A program made the position numbers and the translations under genes. Positions 12,097 through 20,132 of a stretch of 64,000 nt of DNA are shown here, piece after piece. The notes beneath the pieces are model-generated. The model had not been told where the DNA came from. It searched no databases and worked only from the letters and a program-made list of their open reading frames with translations. Positions within the stretch are counted from its first letter, which is position 1. Each line of letters begins with the position of its first letter. The stretch is from Petroclostridium xylanilyticum (GTDB lineage: Bacteria; Bacillota; Clostridia; SK-Y3). Location of the stretch: NCBI RefSeq assembly GCF_002252565.1, contig NZ_NPML01000019.1, positions 1 to 64,000 of the forward strand, read 5' to 3'.

Positions 12097-12464
12097 TACT
12101 TTTGCCTCCTGTACTCATCGATAATCTGCTTAATTTGTTCTGCCTCGTTATCGCTGATTTTTTCCTCTCCTAAAAAAGCTGCAATAAATTTCGGCAATGA
12201 ACCTTCAAAAACCCGGCTTATAACCTGACGGCTTTCAACTGCCTGAATGTGTTCACGCTTAATTTTCGAAGTGACAATTGTACTCTCATTCTGCAAAACT
12301 CCCTTGTCGCAGAGTCGCTTTAATACGGTGTAGGTTGTAGTTCGTTTCCAGCCAAGCTGTGTTTCCGTCAGCTTGCACAACTCGGGTGAAGCAATAGGCT
12401 CCGAATCCCATACAATCGAAAGCAAACGGTAATCCGCATTACTGAGCTTCAGTTCTTTTTCCAT
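12096..12464 (-). CDS. BlaI/MecI-family repressor (second copy)
   Basis: 122 residues, about half identical to the BlaI at 9289-9648, with the winged helix ELCKLTETQLGWKRTTTYTVLKRLCDKGVL and tail FIAAFLGEEKISDNEAEQIK. It overlaps the start of the frameshifted M56 gene by one base. GGAGGT lies before the ATG, immediately next to the operator. With the M56 partner broken, this repressor may hold its operon permanently off. Confidence 0.9.
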   Translation of the reverse strand: MEKELKLSNADYRLLSIVWDSEPIASPELCKLTETQLGWKRTTTYTVLKRLCDKGVLQNESTIVTSKIKREHIQAVESRQVISRVFEGSLPKFIAAFLGEEKISDNEAEQIKQIIDEYRRQK

Positions 12465-12476
12465 TAACCATACCTC

Positions 12477-12530
12477 CAGTCTAACATATTAGACTAACTT
12501 TAGTCTAATATGTTAGACTGACTTTGTCAA
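12477..12530 (-). promoter_or_regulatory. promoter with 44-bp double-dyad BlaI operator
   Basis: Two 21-bp arms (12477-12497 and 12500-12520) are perfect complements around 2 bases. Each arm is itself a dyad, AGTCTAA-N4-TTAGACT, giving four half-sites. The promoter is TTGACA (12525-12530), 17 bp, TAGACT (12502-12507). One dyad covers the -10 region; the other covers the transcript start and touches the ribosome site. Confidence 0.88.
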
Positions 12531-12598
12531 GGGGATTACACAGATTAATTTGTCAGCTCATTCGCAGTTATATTTCTTAGCTATTCCAAATCATTTTC

Positions 12599-13339
12599 CT
12601 AATCTTGTATTACTTTCTTGCATTCAGAATTAATTATACATTCGTTGCAATTAGGATTACTCGGCCTGCACCAAGTACGTCCAATCTCCCAGCATGAAAA
12701 ATCTATTATCCCAGGAAACTCAGGATTTAGCTCTCTTGCCTTATAGATAATTGAATCTAAATCAGCGTTACTGTCAACCAAACCTGTCCTTCGCATTACT
12801 CTTAAAATATGTACGTCTGGGGATATGTCAATTGAGTAATAATCAGAAAACGGGATTTTAAATTGCCTGGCAAGAATATTAGCTGCCATTGTGGCAATTT
12901 TCTTTCCGCTTCCTTTAAACTGCAAAAATTCATAAACCACTTTTGCGCTGCTGGGATTATTACTCCATATTAGCGAAGCATCCCCATTATACTTCACTTT
13001 AATATCCTGAACTGCGGAATAAAACACTTCTGCCATTATATCGTTAAATCTATGTAATATATTCCTATTAAAAATATTCTTGTACTCTTCTAGCGAAACA
13101 CTAGCTAAATCATCAATATTAAAGCTTCCTACAATTTCCTTTATTTTAAAAGGGATTGACCATGCCCGCTCTGCTTTAATCTGCCTATCCATCAAGCAGG
13201 CTAAAACAAAAGCATGAGGCGTGTTTTCAATATCGTTAAGAAATTTATCTTGTTCTGTGTTATTAACAAAAGGAATAAAATGTCTCTCAGAATCGCTAAA
13301 TCGAGCTTTTCCTATTGTTACAAGTAAATGTTCCGGCAT
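12599..13339 (-). CDS. endonuclease III-like DNA glycosylase with [4Fe-4S] motif
   Basis: 246 residues. The helix-hairpin-helix with the catalytic lysine reads FKGSGKKIATMAANIL, and the catalytic aspartate follows in ISPDVHILRVMRRTG. The C-terminus ends in C-x6-C-x2-C-x5-C, the exact endonuclease III cluster spacing. It should excise damaged bases and act on DNA in the cytoplasm; base specificity is unknown. An ATG at 13354 is in frame, but the ATG at 13339 has AGGTG eight bases upstream and is preferred. It stands alone. Confidence 0.8.
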   Translation of the reverse strand: MPEHLLVTIGKARFSDSERHFIPFVNNTEQDKFLNDIENTPHAFVLACLMDRQIKAERAWSIPFKIKEIVGSFNIDDLASVSLEEYKNIFNRNILHRFNDIMAEVFYSAVQDIKVKYNGDASLIWSNNPSSAKVVYEFLQFKGSGKKIATMAANILARQFKIPFSDYYSIDISPDVHILRVMRRTGLVDSNADLDSIIYKARELNPEFPGIIDFSCWEIGRTWCRPSNPNCNECIINSECKKVIQD

Positions 13340-13446
13340 ATTTATCACCTTCATCTCTTTTTATCATCTTGTTGACTCTATTTGATAAGGAATTAAATTC
13401 CGCCTTCTGTTTGCTTGATGAATAGCTCTTTTATTAATCAATCGCT

Positions 13447-13920
13447 TTACTCGATACTGCTCATTATCTCTTTCATGCTGTCGATTAAATAGTCCTTTTC
13501 AGGATCTGATACCTCGTTGTTTCCTTGTAGGCTGGCAATATAGGATTTAATAATATCTTTGGATTTTACAAAGTTAATGTTTCCAGGTAAATTGCTGAGT
13601 ATCAATTGAGCATCTATAAACGCGCCCATACTATTAATAACTTGATTCATTAATTTTTCTGCCTGTTCGATATTCCCATTTTTCATTGCTTCTTTTGCAG
13701 AAATACTAAGGCTACGAATGTCTTCTCCCCATATTGCATATCTAGATGGAGTTGCCTTGCAGTCTTCATCGCATGAGTCAAAAATCGCTCTTTCTAACCT
13801 GACCATGAACATGCTTTCACTGTCGTGTTCTTTTACTCTCGTGATTACTACGGGAGTATTTTTGTTGTTAAAATTATAAAAATCTATTACAGCTCGCATC
13901 AATGATTGTATTTGAGCCAA
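13447..13920 (-). CDS. hypothetical protein
   Basis: 157 residues, acidic, mostly helical in its second half (IRSLSISAKEAMKNGNIEQA). There is no signal peptide, membrane helix or motif I recognise. The start is a TTG with AAAGGG upstream. It lies 92 bases after the small Cys-rich gene on the same strand, so it may be the third gene of the operon led by the HARE-HTH protein. Codon use is like its neighbours. Confidence 0.6.
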   Translation of the reverse strand: MAQIQSLMRAVIDFYNFNNKNTPVVITRVKEHDSESMFMVRLERAIFDSCDEDCKATPSRYAIWGEDIRSLSISAKEAMKNGNIEQAEKLMNQVINSMGAFIDAQLILSNLPGNINFVKSKDIIKSYIASLQGNNEVSDPEKDYLIDSMKEIMSSIE

Positions 13921-14032
13921 TCGTTATCATCCCTTTCGTCTTAACAATCAATTATAATCAGTTTTCACTGATAAATATGTTTCAGAAAAAATCTGTTGGT
14001 AAGGATAAATCACTTCAAAATGCACATCATGG

Positions 14033-14200
14033 CTATTTTTCATGTATACTACATTTAAATTCATCACAATATCCTAAACCATCATCAAATTCCTCAATCT
14101 TTCCCTTTGTGCAGCATTTAGGTACACCATTTTCGTCATGTTCACAAAACCAGCAAAAATCGCAAATTGGATCACAAACGGGGTCATTACAGATATACAT
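14033..14200 (-). CDS. 55-residue cysteine-rich peptide
   Basis: From the ATG at 14200 the frame gives 55 residues with nine cysteines (positions 4, 9, 13, 16, 19, 29, 30, 45, 50), beginning MYICNDPVCDPICDFCWFC. The spacing resembles a small metal-binding (zinc or iron-sulfur) fold, and no signal peptide is present. GGAGG sits inside the end of the upstream HARE-HTH gene, whose stop is only one base before this ATG, so the two are translationally coupled. No family is recognised. Confidence 0.7.
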   Translation of the reverse strand: MYICNDPVCDPICDFCWFCEHDENGVPKCCTKGKIEEFDDGLGYCDEFKCSIHEK

Positions 14201-14201
14201 T

Positions 14202-14606
14202 CTAATCCTCCTTCAGTTTTATGTAGTTTCCCGGCAGTGCTTCAAACATATCCGGGTAATGCCCGCATCTTGCCCTTATCTGTGTATATTCCGCTTTACT
14301 GCCATCCTTTTTTAAATACATCCTACGCCTATATATCTCATCGGCAAGTTCAGCTGCATGCATCGTTTTGTTTTCTGCCTCTGATAAGACAATTCGCATG
14401 GCTTCATGAAGCGTATAATTAGGCATTTCTTGCATGCCCATTTCTGTATCAGCTAAACTATTTTCATCATATTTTAAGATTATATAAGCTGGCTTATTAT
14501 CTTTAAGCAGAACAACTTTTCCGTTCTTCTCAACAACAGAAAACACATGGTCTATATTGTTTTTTAATGAATCAAAGGGAATTAAGCTGTCTATTCTAAT
14601 ATCCAT
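14202..14606 (-). CDS. Phd-like N-domain fused to HARE-HTH domain
   Basis: 134 residues. Residues 1-55 resemble a Phd/YefM-type antitoxin fold (FDSLKNNIDHVFSVVEKNGKVVLLKDNKPAYIILKYDE), which dimerises and binds operator DNA. Residues 62-134 match the HARE-HTH winged helix (YTLHEAMRIVLSEAENKTMHA...DEIYRRRMYL...TQIRARCGHYPDMFEALPGNYIKL) known from HB1/ASXL/restriction-linked proteins. It has a strong ribosome site and its own promoter with three iterons. It is likely an autoregulator; the downstream Cys-rich peptide is its closest partner. Confidence 0.75.
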   Translation of the reverse strand: MDIRIDSLIPFDSLKNNIDHVFSVVEKNGKVVLLKDNKPAYIILKYDENSLADTEMGMQEMPNYTLHEAMRIVLSEAENKTMHAAELADEIYRRRMYLKKDGSKAEYTQIRARCGHYPDMFEALPGNYIKLKED

Positions 14607-14625
14607 AATTCACCACCTCATCACA

Positions 14626-14675
14626 ATTATATATGCAAATTATTTATTTGTCTATATATTTGTTTATATATTTGT
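14626..14675 (-). promoter_or_regulatory. promoter with three 12-bp iterons before the HARE-HTH gene
   Basis: On the minus strand ACAAATATATAA, ACAAATATATAG and ACAAATAAATAA lie head to tail (14640-14675). TAGACA (14649-14654) and TATAAT (14626-14631), 17 bp apart, form the promoter, and the -35 lies within the iterons. Binding there would block or recruit polymerase, so autoregulation is likely. Confidence 0.7.
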
Positions 14676-14686
14676 ATAAAGCAAAA

Positions 14687-14726
14687 TGCCGCCAATTAAG
14701 AAGGGTTTCCTCCTCAACTGGCGGCA
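14687..14726 (-). terminator. terminator after the recombinase module
   Basis: TGCCGCCAATTAAG and CTCAACTGGCGGCA pair with one mismatch or wobble, followed on the minus strand by TTTTGCTTT. It follows the recombinase stop at 14741 by 15 bases and marks the approximate edge of the prophage. Confidence 0.75.
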
Positions 14727-14740
14727 ATCTTTTTGAAATC

Positions 14741-16309
14741 CTATAGTTTCACTTCTAATTCCAACCCCGACTTAAACTCAACCACTATCCTGTCACCATA
14801 TACAGTCGCTTTTTCAACCAGTTTTCTAACCAGTTTATCATCGAACTCCGTAATATCACCGGTTTGCGTGTTAAGGAAGTCTGTCATCTCAGCAATCCTA
14901 TCCCTCTTATCTTGGCGGAGAGCGTTTCTTGAAAGTGTTTCTTGCTTTAAATCTCGTAACCGGTAAATCTCATTGACAATATTATCGTATGCTCCCTTTG
15001 AATTTGCCTTTTGAATTAATTCTGTTTGGAGTTCTTCCAGCCTTTTATCAATATCTACCGTACTCTCATCCAAATCCTCGCTTAATACGGTTTTAATATT
15101 CTTTTTCAGTATAGCCAGAAAAGAGTTTTTCCCGCTGACCGCTACATTTATGGCTTTTACAATCTTCTCTTTTAGCGTATCTTCGAGTATAGTGGAAGCG
15201 GTACAAAACAAACCAGTGTTTTCCAATCGGCTGACGCATCTCCATACGATTGATTTCTTCCCTCGGTTATTCCAATGAACCCTGCGAAATATTTCATGAC
15301 AGTTACCGCAGAAAACCATCTGTGATAAAGGATGATTATTGCTATAGTTTCTCTTCTTTCCATTCTTACTTATATGCACACATCTTCTTCTGACAAGCTG
15401 TTCCTGAACTTGCATAAAAATTTCACGCGGAATTATGGGTTCATGACTGTTTTCTACATAGTATTGTGGAACTATACCATTATTGGGTACCCTTTTCTTT
15501 GATAAAAAATCTACTGTATAGGTTTTCTGCAACAATGCATCACCGATATACTTTTCATTCCTCAAAATCTTATTGATGGTGCTGGTATGCCATCTTGGAT
15601 TGCCTGCACCAGTCAGTATTCCATCAGCTTCCAGGCCCCTTGCTATCTGCAGCATGCTGGAACCTTCAAGGTATTCTTTGTAAATGCGTTTGACGATTTC
15701 AGCTTCTTCTGGCACGATAACTAAATTGCCATCCTTATCCTTTGTATAGCCAAGAAACCGGTTGTGATTAATATGGATTTTTCCTTGCTGATATCGGTAT
15801 TGAATACCCAGTTTTACATTCTGGCTTAACGATTGGCTTTCTTGCTGCGCTAAAGATGCCATAATGGTCAACAGAATTTCCCCTTTTGAATCCAGCGTGT
15901 TTATATTTTCCTTTTCAAAGTAAACCGGAATATTTTTTTCTTTAAGCTGCCTTATGTACTTTAGGCAGTCCAGCGTATTTCTTGCAAACCGGCTAATAGA
16001 TTTTGTAATTATCATATCGATTTTACCCTGCATGCATTCTTCTATCATTCGGTTAAACTCTTCACGCTTTTTCGTATTGGTTCCGGTAATACCTTCATCC
16101 GCAAATATACCGGCTAACTCCCATTCGGGATTGCTTTTAATGTAGTTTGTGTAATGCTCAATCTGTGCTTCATAACTGGTTGCCTGCTCCTCGCTGTCCG
16201 TAGATACGCGGCAATAGGCTGCTACCCGAAGCTTAGGCAATTCCTCAGCCTTTGCACTATTCCCAATCGGTTTACGAGCAGGAATTACCGTAACATTCCT
16301 CGTTGTCAT
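14741..16309 (-). CDS. large serine recombinase
   Basis: 522 residues: a resolvase catalytic domain (about 27-170) with nucleophile S36 in YCRVSTDS, a Recombinase domain (about 185-290), a zinc-ribbon (FCGNCHEIF...WRC...C) at about 333-370 and a C-terminal coiled coil. It would integrate or excise the prophage by double-strand strand exchange. It is the last of three overlapping recombinase genes (38-base overlap with the one upstream). Its stop is followed by a strong terminator. Confidence 0.93.
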   Translation of the reverse strand: MTTRNVTVIPARKPIGNSAKAEELPKLRVAAYCRVSTDSEEQATSYEAQIEHYTNYIKSNPEWELAGIFADEGITGTNTKKREEFNRMIEECMQGKIDMIITKSISRFARNTLDCLKYIRQLKEKNIPVYFEKENINTLDSKGEILLTIMASLAQQESQSLSQNVKLGIQYRYQQGKIHINHNRFLGYTKDKDGNLVIVPEEAEIVKRIYKEYLEGSSMLQIARGLEADGILTGAGNPRWHTSTINKILRNEKYIGDALLQKTYTVDFLSKKRVPNNGIVPQYYVENSHEPIIPREIFMQVQEQLVRRRCVHISKNGKKRNYSNNHPLSQMVFCGNCHEIFRRVHWNNRGKKSIVWRCVSRLENTGLFCTASTILEDTLKEKIVKAINVAVSGKNSFLAILKKNIKTVLSEDLDESTVDIDKRLEELQTELIQKANSKGAYDNIVNEIYRLRDLKQETLSRNALRQDKRDRIAEMTDFLNTQTGDITEFDDKLVRKLVEKATVYGDRIVVEFKSGLELEVKL

Positions 16310-16730
16310 CTAAAATCACCTCGCTCTTAATAAGACTATAAGCATACTCTGCCTGCTGAAATGGATCGTCGTATAGTTTATCTGGCATTGAAGCATGAAA
16401 CTTAAAATTCAGGCATTTCTTTTCATTTCCCTTGTGTTCATAAATCCTGCCAAGCGCCTCAGCTCGCCTGCGCCTTTCCAATTGTGCTTCTTCGAATATG
16501 TCCCTGTTGATAATAGGCGGATAGAATTTATCCTCAACATACCGTTTATCTTTCAGCATTCTTGCAATAGATGTGTGGTAGCGCTTAATACCCGCTTTTT
16601 TGGCCGCCTCGGTTAAAGAAAGCCCGGAAAGATAAGCCTCAAATAGTTCCTTAATCTTAAGCGCTTCCTTTTCATTAACGACAGCCCTGCCGTTTTGAAT
16701 GGAATATCCAAAAGGTATATGGCTCAACAT
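16272..16730 (-). CDS. recombinase-domain protein lacking the catalytic domain
   Basis: 152 residues. It matches only the middle Recombinase (DNA-binding) domain of large serine recombinases: [30 protein letters not shown], then a helix-turn-helix-like [22 protein letters not shown]. There is no Ser nucleophile region. It overlaps both neighbours (7 and 38 bases), so it is co-translated with them and probably acts as an accessory factor. The same three-gene set is known in other clostridial elements. Confidence 0.85.
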   Translation of the reverse strand: MLSHIPFGYSIQNGRAVVNEKEALKIKELFEAYLSGLSLTEAAKKAGIKRYHTSIARMLKDKRYVEDKFYPPIINRDIFEEAQLERRRRAEALGRIYEHKGNEKKCLNFKFHASMPDKLYDDPFQQAEYAYSLIKSEVILDDNEECYGNSCS

Positions 16731-18304
16731 CTCACCAACCTTTCCCTAAGGTTCAACCCGCATTTCATTTTTAAACCTATTTCCTCCTGTGAAAACACAA
16801 TGATTTCTTCAATAAAGTCCTCAAATATTTCGCTGTCAAATGCATCAATCTGCTTTTCAGCCTTCGATGTAAATTTAAGAAGCTTCTCAACCTCAACAAG
16901 GATAGTCTGACTCCCATTGATTGCGCGGTTTATGGCTTCTTTTTGTTCTTTTAATAAGGCTGCTTCCTTGCTCAACTCGTTTTTTTGTGTATTAAAAAGA
17001 GCGGGTTCCAGATATCCTTTGGCCATAAGTCCCATAATAACCTGAACCCGCTCTGTATTTTCTTTGATTTTAGTTTCCAACTCCTGAATCTTCGCTATAT
17101 TATCTGAGTAATTTGTTTTCTTTAAGCTTTGTAGCAATGGTCTTAGAATGAACTTATGACCGAAAATAAGCTTATTGATCATCACAACAAAGGCCTGATG
17201 GATCGTATCCTCCCTAATAAACTTCATTGAACAAGACGAAGCGTCCTTTATATGCTTTGTGCAGCACCAAGCAATATATTTACGGTCACCACTTCCATGA
17301 ATTCGACGCTTAAAACTGCTGCCACATTCTGCGCATTTGATTTTCCCAGAGAAAGGGTAGCGTTTTTGATACTTGCTGCTTCCCTTGATTACACCTTTTT
17401 CTTTTCCTCTTTGCTTTAATATCTCTTGGGCGGCTTCAAATTCCTCATGGGATATAATGGCTTCATGATGATCTTTTATCATGTATTGATCTTTTTCCCC
17501 ACGATTATAATGCCGCTTAAAATTTTCATCTGTATAGGTCTTTTGCAAAATGACATCCCCAGTATATTTTTCATTGCTTAAAATGCCACGGATAGTGGTC
17601 GCTGTCCAATGTGAACCTCTCTTTGTGAGGATTTTATCTAAATTTAATCCATCTGCAATTTTCTGTGTGCCTTTACCAGCCAAAGCCTCAGAAAAAATTC
17701 GCTTTACAATTTCAGCTTGTTCTTTATTGATAAATAGCTTTCCATCCGCATAATCGTAGCCATAGGGAGGATATGAAATCTTGTATGTTCCGTTTTGAAA
17801 CCTGCGCCTGATAGACCATTTACTATTCTCAGCAATGGATAGGGATTCGTTTTCCGCAAGGCTGCTCAGAATTGTCAGCACTAATTCGCCTTCCATGCGC
17901 TGCGTATTTATATTCTCTTTCTCGAAATAGATGAAAACACCGAGATCGGTAAGTTTTCGCACCATTTCAATGCAGTCGGTTGTGTTTCTGGCAAATCTGC
18001 TGACTGACTTGGTTATAATAAAGTCAATCCTCTTGTTTTCACAATCTGCAAGCAGTCTTAAAAGTCCAGTTCGGTTTTCCTTTTTTGTGCCTGAAATGCC
18101 TTCATCATAATAAATCCCTGCAAATTCCCAATCAGGATTTGCTTTTATATGGGATTCATAATGGCTCTTTTGTGCTTCCAGGCTTGCCATTTGTTCATCA
18201 CTGTCGGTTGAAACCCTGCAATAAGCCGCTACCCTCACCTTTGGCTTGAAAGCTTGAAGAGCATTGTTCCCATCAATCCTCGTTACCTTTCCCACTGTTT
18301 TCAC
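16724..18304 (-). CDS. large serine recombinase (second)
   Basis: 526 residues, clearly paralogous to the recombinase at 14741. The nucleophile is S32 in YCRVSTDS, the Recombinase domain lies at about 180-290, the zinc ribbon (KCAECGSSF) is near 345, and a coiled coil is at about 400-460. The ATG has a good ribosome site (AAGGAGGTG). It begins the three-gene recombinase set, 52 bases after the small SHOCT-like gene. Two complete recombinases may serve integration and excision or form a mixed complex. Confidence 0.93.
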   Translation of the reverse strand: MKTVGKVTRIDGNNALQAFKPKVRVAAYCRVSTDSDEQMASLEAQKSHYESHIKANPDWEFAGIYYDEGISGTKKENRTGLLRLLADCENKRIDFIITKSVSRFARNTTDCIEMVRKLTDLGVFIYFEKENINTQRMEGELVLTILSSLAENESLSIAENSKWSIRRRFQNGTYKISYPPYGYDYADGKLFINKEQAEIVKRIFSEALAGKGTQKIADGLNLDKILTKRGSHWTATTIRGILSNEKYTGDVILQKTYTDENFKRHYNRGEKDQYMIKDHHEAIISHEEFEAAQEILKQRGKEKGVIKGSSKYQKRYPFSGKIKCAECGSSFKRRIHGSGDRKYIAWCCTKHIKDASSCSMKFIREDTIHQAFVVMINKLIFGHKFILRPLLQSLKKTNYSDNIAKIQELETKIKENTERVQVIMGLMAKGYLEPALFNTQKNELSKEAALLKEQKEAINRAINGSQTILVEVEKLLKFTSKAEKQIDAFDSEIFEDFIEEIIVFSQEEIGLKMKCGLNLRERLVRC

Positions 18305-18356
18305 CTCCTTCGGGTATGTGACATGTTACCTCTGTGTGCCGTTAATAGCAAGCCAA

Positions 18357-18575
18357 TTAAGCCATAAGCTGTGCATACATTGGCGAGAAAGTTTTGCGGT
18401 TCAACTTGTCGATTTTGTTGAATTCTTCCTCTGAAATCAGTCCTGCTTTAAGCATCCTCTGCAGAATTTTGTATGCCCGCCAGTAATCAACCTCTCTTTG
18501 AAGTTCTTCCTGTGTTATCTTTGTATGGTTAATGTCCTGCGGGCTATATGATATATGATTAGCCGCCTCAATCAT
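18357..18575 (-). CDS. small SHOCT-like protein
   Basis: 72 residues. The C-terminal half (YKILQRMLKAGLISEEEFNKIDKLN) is the short SHOCT helix pair, which mediates oligomer contacts. Genes of this size directly upstream of recombinase sets are frequent in clostridial elements. It has AGGTGC before the ATG and probably shares the recombinase transcript. Exact function unknown. Confidence 0.75.
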   Translation of the reverse strand: MIEAANHISYSPQDINHTKITQEELQREVDYWRAYKILQRMLKAGLISEEEFNKIDKLNRKTFSPMYAQLMA

Positions 18576-18599
18576 CCAAGCACCTCCTATAAAAACTTA

Positions 18600-18621
18600 G
18601 GACAGCCTTGTTTGGCTGTCC
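18600..18621 (-). terminator. terminator after the endolysin gene
   Basis: GGACAGCC and GGCTGTCC pair perfectly around a 6-base loop and are followed by TAAGTTTTT on the minus strand. It separates the lysis genes from the recombinase module. Confidence 0.85.
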
Positions 18622-18628
18622 TTTATCG

Positions 18629-19633
18629 TTATTCCGGCAATTTCAAAACTTGTCCAGGATAAATAGTATCTGAAGTCAGGCCATTAAGTTTCTTAATCTC
18701 CGGGTATCTTGTTCCTCTGCCGAGTTCTTTTTCCGCTATTCTCCATAAGTTGTCGCCTTTTTGCACTGTATAGGTTCTATTGCTCTTGTTATCAGGAATG
18801 CTGTTTACAATTACAAGGTTTTCTTTTGCTACCCAAGTATTTATGCCTGCAATTTCTTGACCGCCAGATTTCTTAACCTTTTTGCCAAGCAAAACACATT
18901 CTTTGCCGCCTTTTACAACCGGCTTTCCTCCATATAAAGTCTGCGTAACCCTGTGGTAATAGTCATTTTTGACCCACAATGGAATTGCCACACTGCCGGG
19001 GGAGTAGTTTTTTGCGCTGTCCTTAAACTCCACCAGGTCGCCAATTCCAATATCCGTATTGTTATCTGTGTTGTTCTCCAGTGCTTTTTTCACTGCTTTG
19101 CGGAAGGTGTCCATACTCTCCCCATGTTTGGGGAACCAGTGCATCACATCAGCATGGTTGCTGGCAATACCCAGCTTATACCCTTCGCAGTGGCAGATGA
19201 TATCATTCTCATCAAGACCGTACTCCCTGCAGAGCATAACACAGAGTTCAACCGCATTCTGCCATGCTTTGCGGAAATAATCTTCCTGCTTTGCTGCATC
19301 ATAACCCACCATTACCGAGCCGGATTTATACGAAAACCCGGCAGGCTCACAGATTTCAAAGCCAATATGGGTATTGTTGGCTGCGCCTCCTGCATGCCAC
19401 CCGCGATGATCCCAAGGCAGGTATTGCCAAACCTCTTTATCGTCTACAAAGGCGTGAACACAGACCTGCCTGTTTATTTCACCGGCTTTGTAAGACTTAT
19501 TCCAGAGGGAAAACCAGTCGGCCGCCATTACGCCCGGCACAGCCGTCGAATGTACCATGATTCCTTTAGGCGTGATTTTCCGACCGGCCGTATAGCAATC
19601 GTTTCGCGTCATGTATTTGGTAAAAAGCTTCAT
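18629..19633 (-). CDS. endolysin: N-acetylmuramoyl-L-alanine amidase with LysM
   Basis: 334 residues. An Amidase_2 zinc domain occupies about 1-185 (GIMVHSTAVPG with the first His; HRGWHAGG; CHCEGYKLGIASNHADVMHWF with the other ligands). A middle SH3-like segment (about 195-275) and a C-terminal LysM repeat (TYTVQKGDNLWRIAEKELG to IYPGQVLKLPE, about 288-332) bind peptidoglycan. It cleaves the cell wall at phage release. The start overlaps the holin stop by four bases. There is no signal peptide, so the holin must give access to the wall. Confidence 0.93.
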   Translation of the reverse strand: MKLFTKYMTRNDCYTAGRKITPKGIMVHSTAVPGVMAADWFSLWNKSYKAGEINRQVCVHAFVDDKEVWQYLPWDHRGWHAGGAANNTHIGFEICEPAGFSYKSGSVMVGYDAAKQEDYFRKAWQNAVELCVMLCREYGLDENDIICHCEGYKLGIASNHADVMHWFPKHGESMDTFRKAVKKALENNTDNNTDIGIGDLVEFKDSAKNYSPGSVAIPLWVKNDYYHRVTQTLYGGKPVVKGGKECVLLGKKVKKSGGQEIAGINTWVAKENLVIVNSIPDNKSNRTYTVQKGDNLWRIAEKELGRGTRYPEIKKLNGLTSDTIYPGQVLKLPE

Positions 19634-20049
19634 TTCTTTTCATCCTCCTCATTTGAGCGGCCATGTAGTTGTTCCAATGCGTTCTTCAGCTTTTCAGGAA
19701 TGGGCAGTCCTATATGTGCTGCATTCTCAAGAATTGAAATACCCTCGTTGCTTAGGTAAAAGAAAATCACCGCCGTCCGGATTGCCCCGCCGTTACCGAG
19801 AACTTGACTGTCAATAATATGTCCCACACCCACCAACACAAAAATGAGCACTTTCTTGAAGATGCCCTTGGCCCCGACTTCACTTGAAAGCTTCCTGTCC
19901 GCAATCGCGCACATCACGCCGGTCAGGTAGTCGATAGCCACAAAGGCGATCAGCGCATACAGAAATCCATCCAGCCCGCCAAGAAACCAGCCAAGGAAAC
20001 CGCCGATAGTAGTAAAAACCGCTTGTACCCAGTTCCATACCGTTTTCAT
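19630..20049 (-). CDS. phage holin (phage_holin_4 / TcdE-type)
   Basis: 139 residues from the ATG at 20049, which has GGAGG nine bases upstream; 12 further codons upstream are in frame but unlikely to be used. Several hydrophobic segments are visible (FLGWFLGGLDGFLYALIAFVAIDYL, then VLIFVLVGVGHIID and AVIFFYLSNEGISILENAA), the usual pattern of this holin family. It forms membrane lesions that let out the amidase, whose gene overlaps its stop by four bases. Confidence 0.9.
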   Translation of the reverse strand: MKTVWNWVQAVFTTIGGFLGWFLGGLDGFLYALIAFVAIDYLTGVMCAIADRKLSSEVGAKGIFKKVLIFVLVGVGHIIDSQVLGNGGAIRTAVIFFYLSNEGISILENAAHIGLPIPEKLKNALEQLHGRSNEEDEKK

Positions 20050-20083
20050 TTTCTTAAACCTCCGTTTCTTGAATTTTGCATAC

Positions 20084-20114
20084 AAAAAAGCGCCCTGCCT
20101 TTAAGCAAAGCGCT
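20084..20114 (-). terminator. terminator between tail and lysis genes
   Basis: AGCGCCCTGC (20089-20098) pairs with GCAAAGCGCT (20105-20114), with two G-U pairs, and is followed by six T on the minus strand. It lies between the GH18 tail gene and the holin and may be read through for late expression. Confidence 0.8.
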
Positions 20115-20132
20115 GAATAAAAAACTTCTAAC

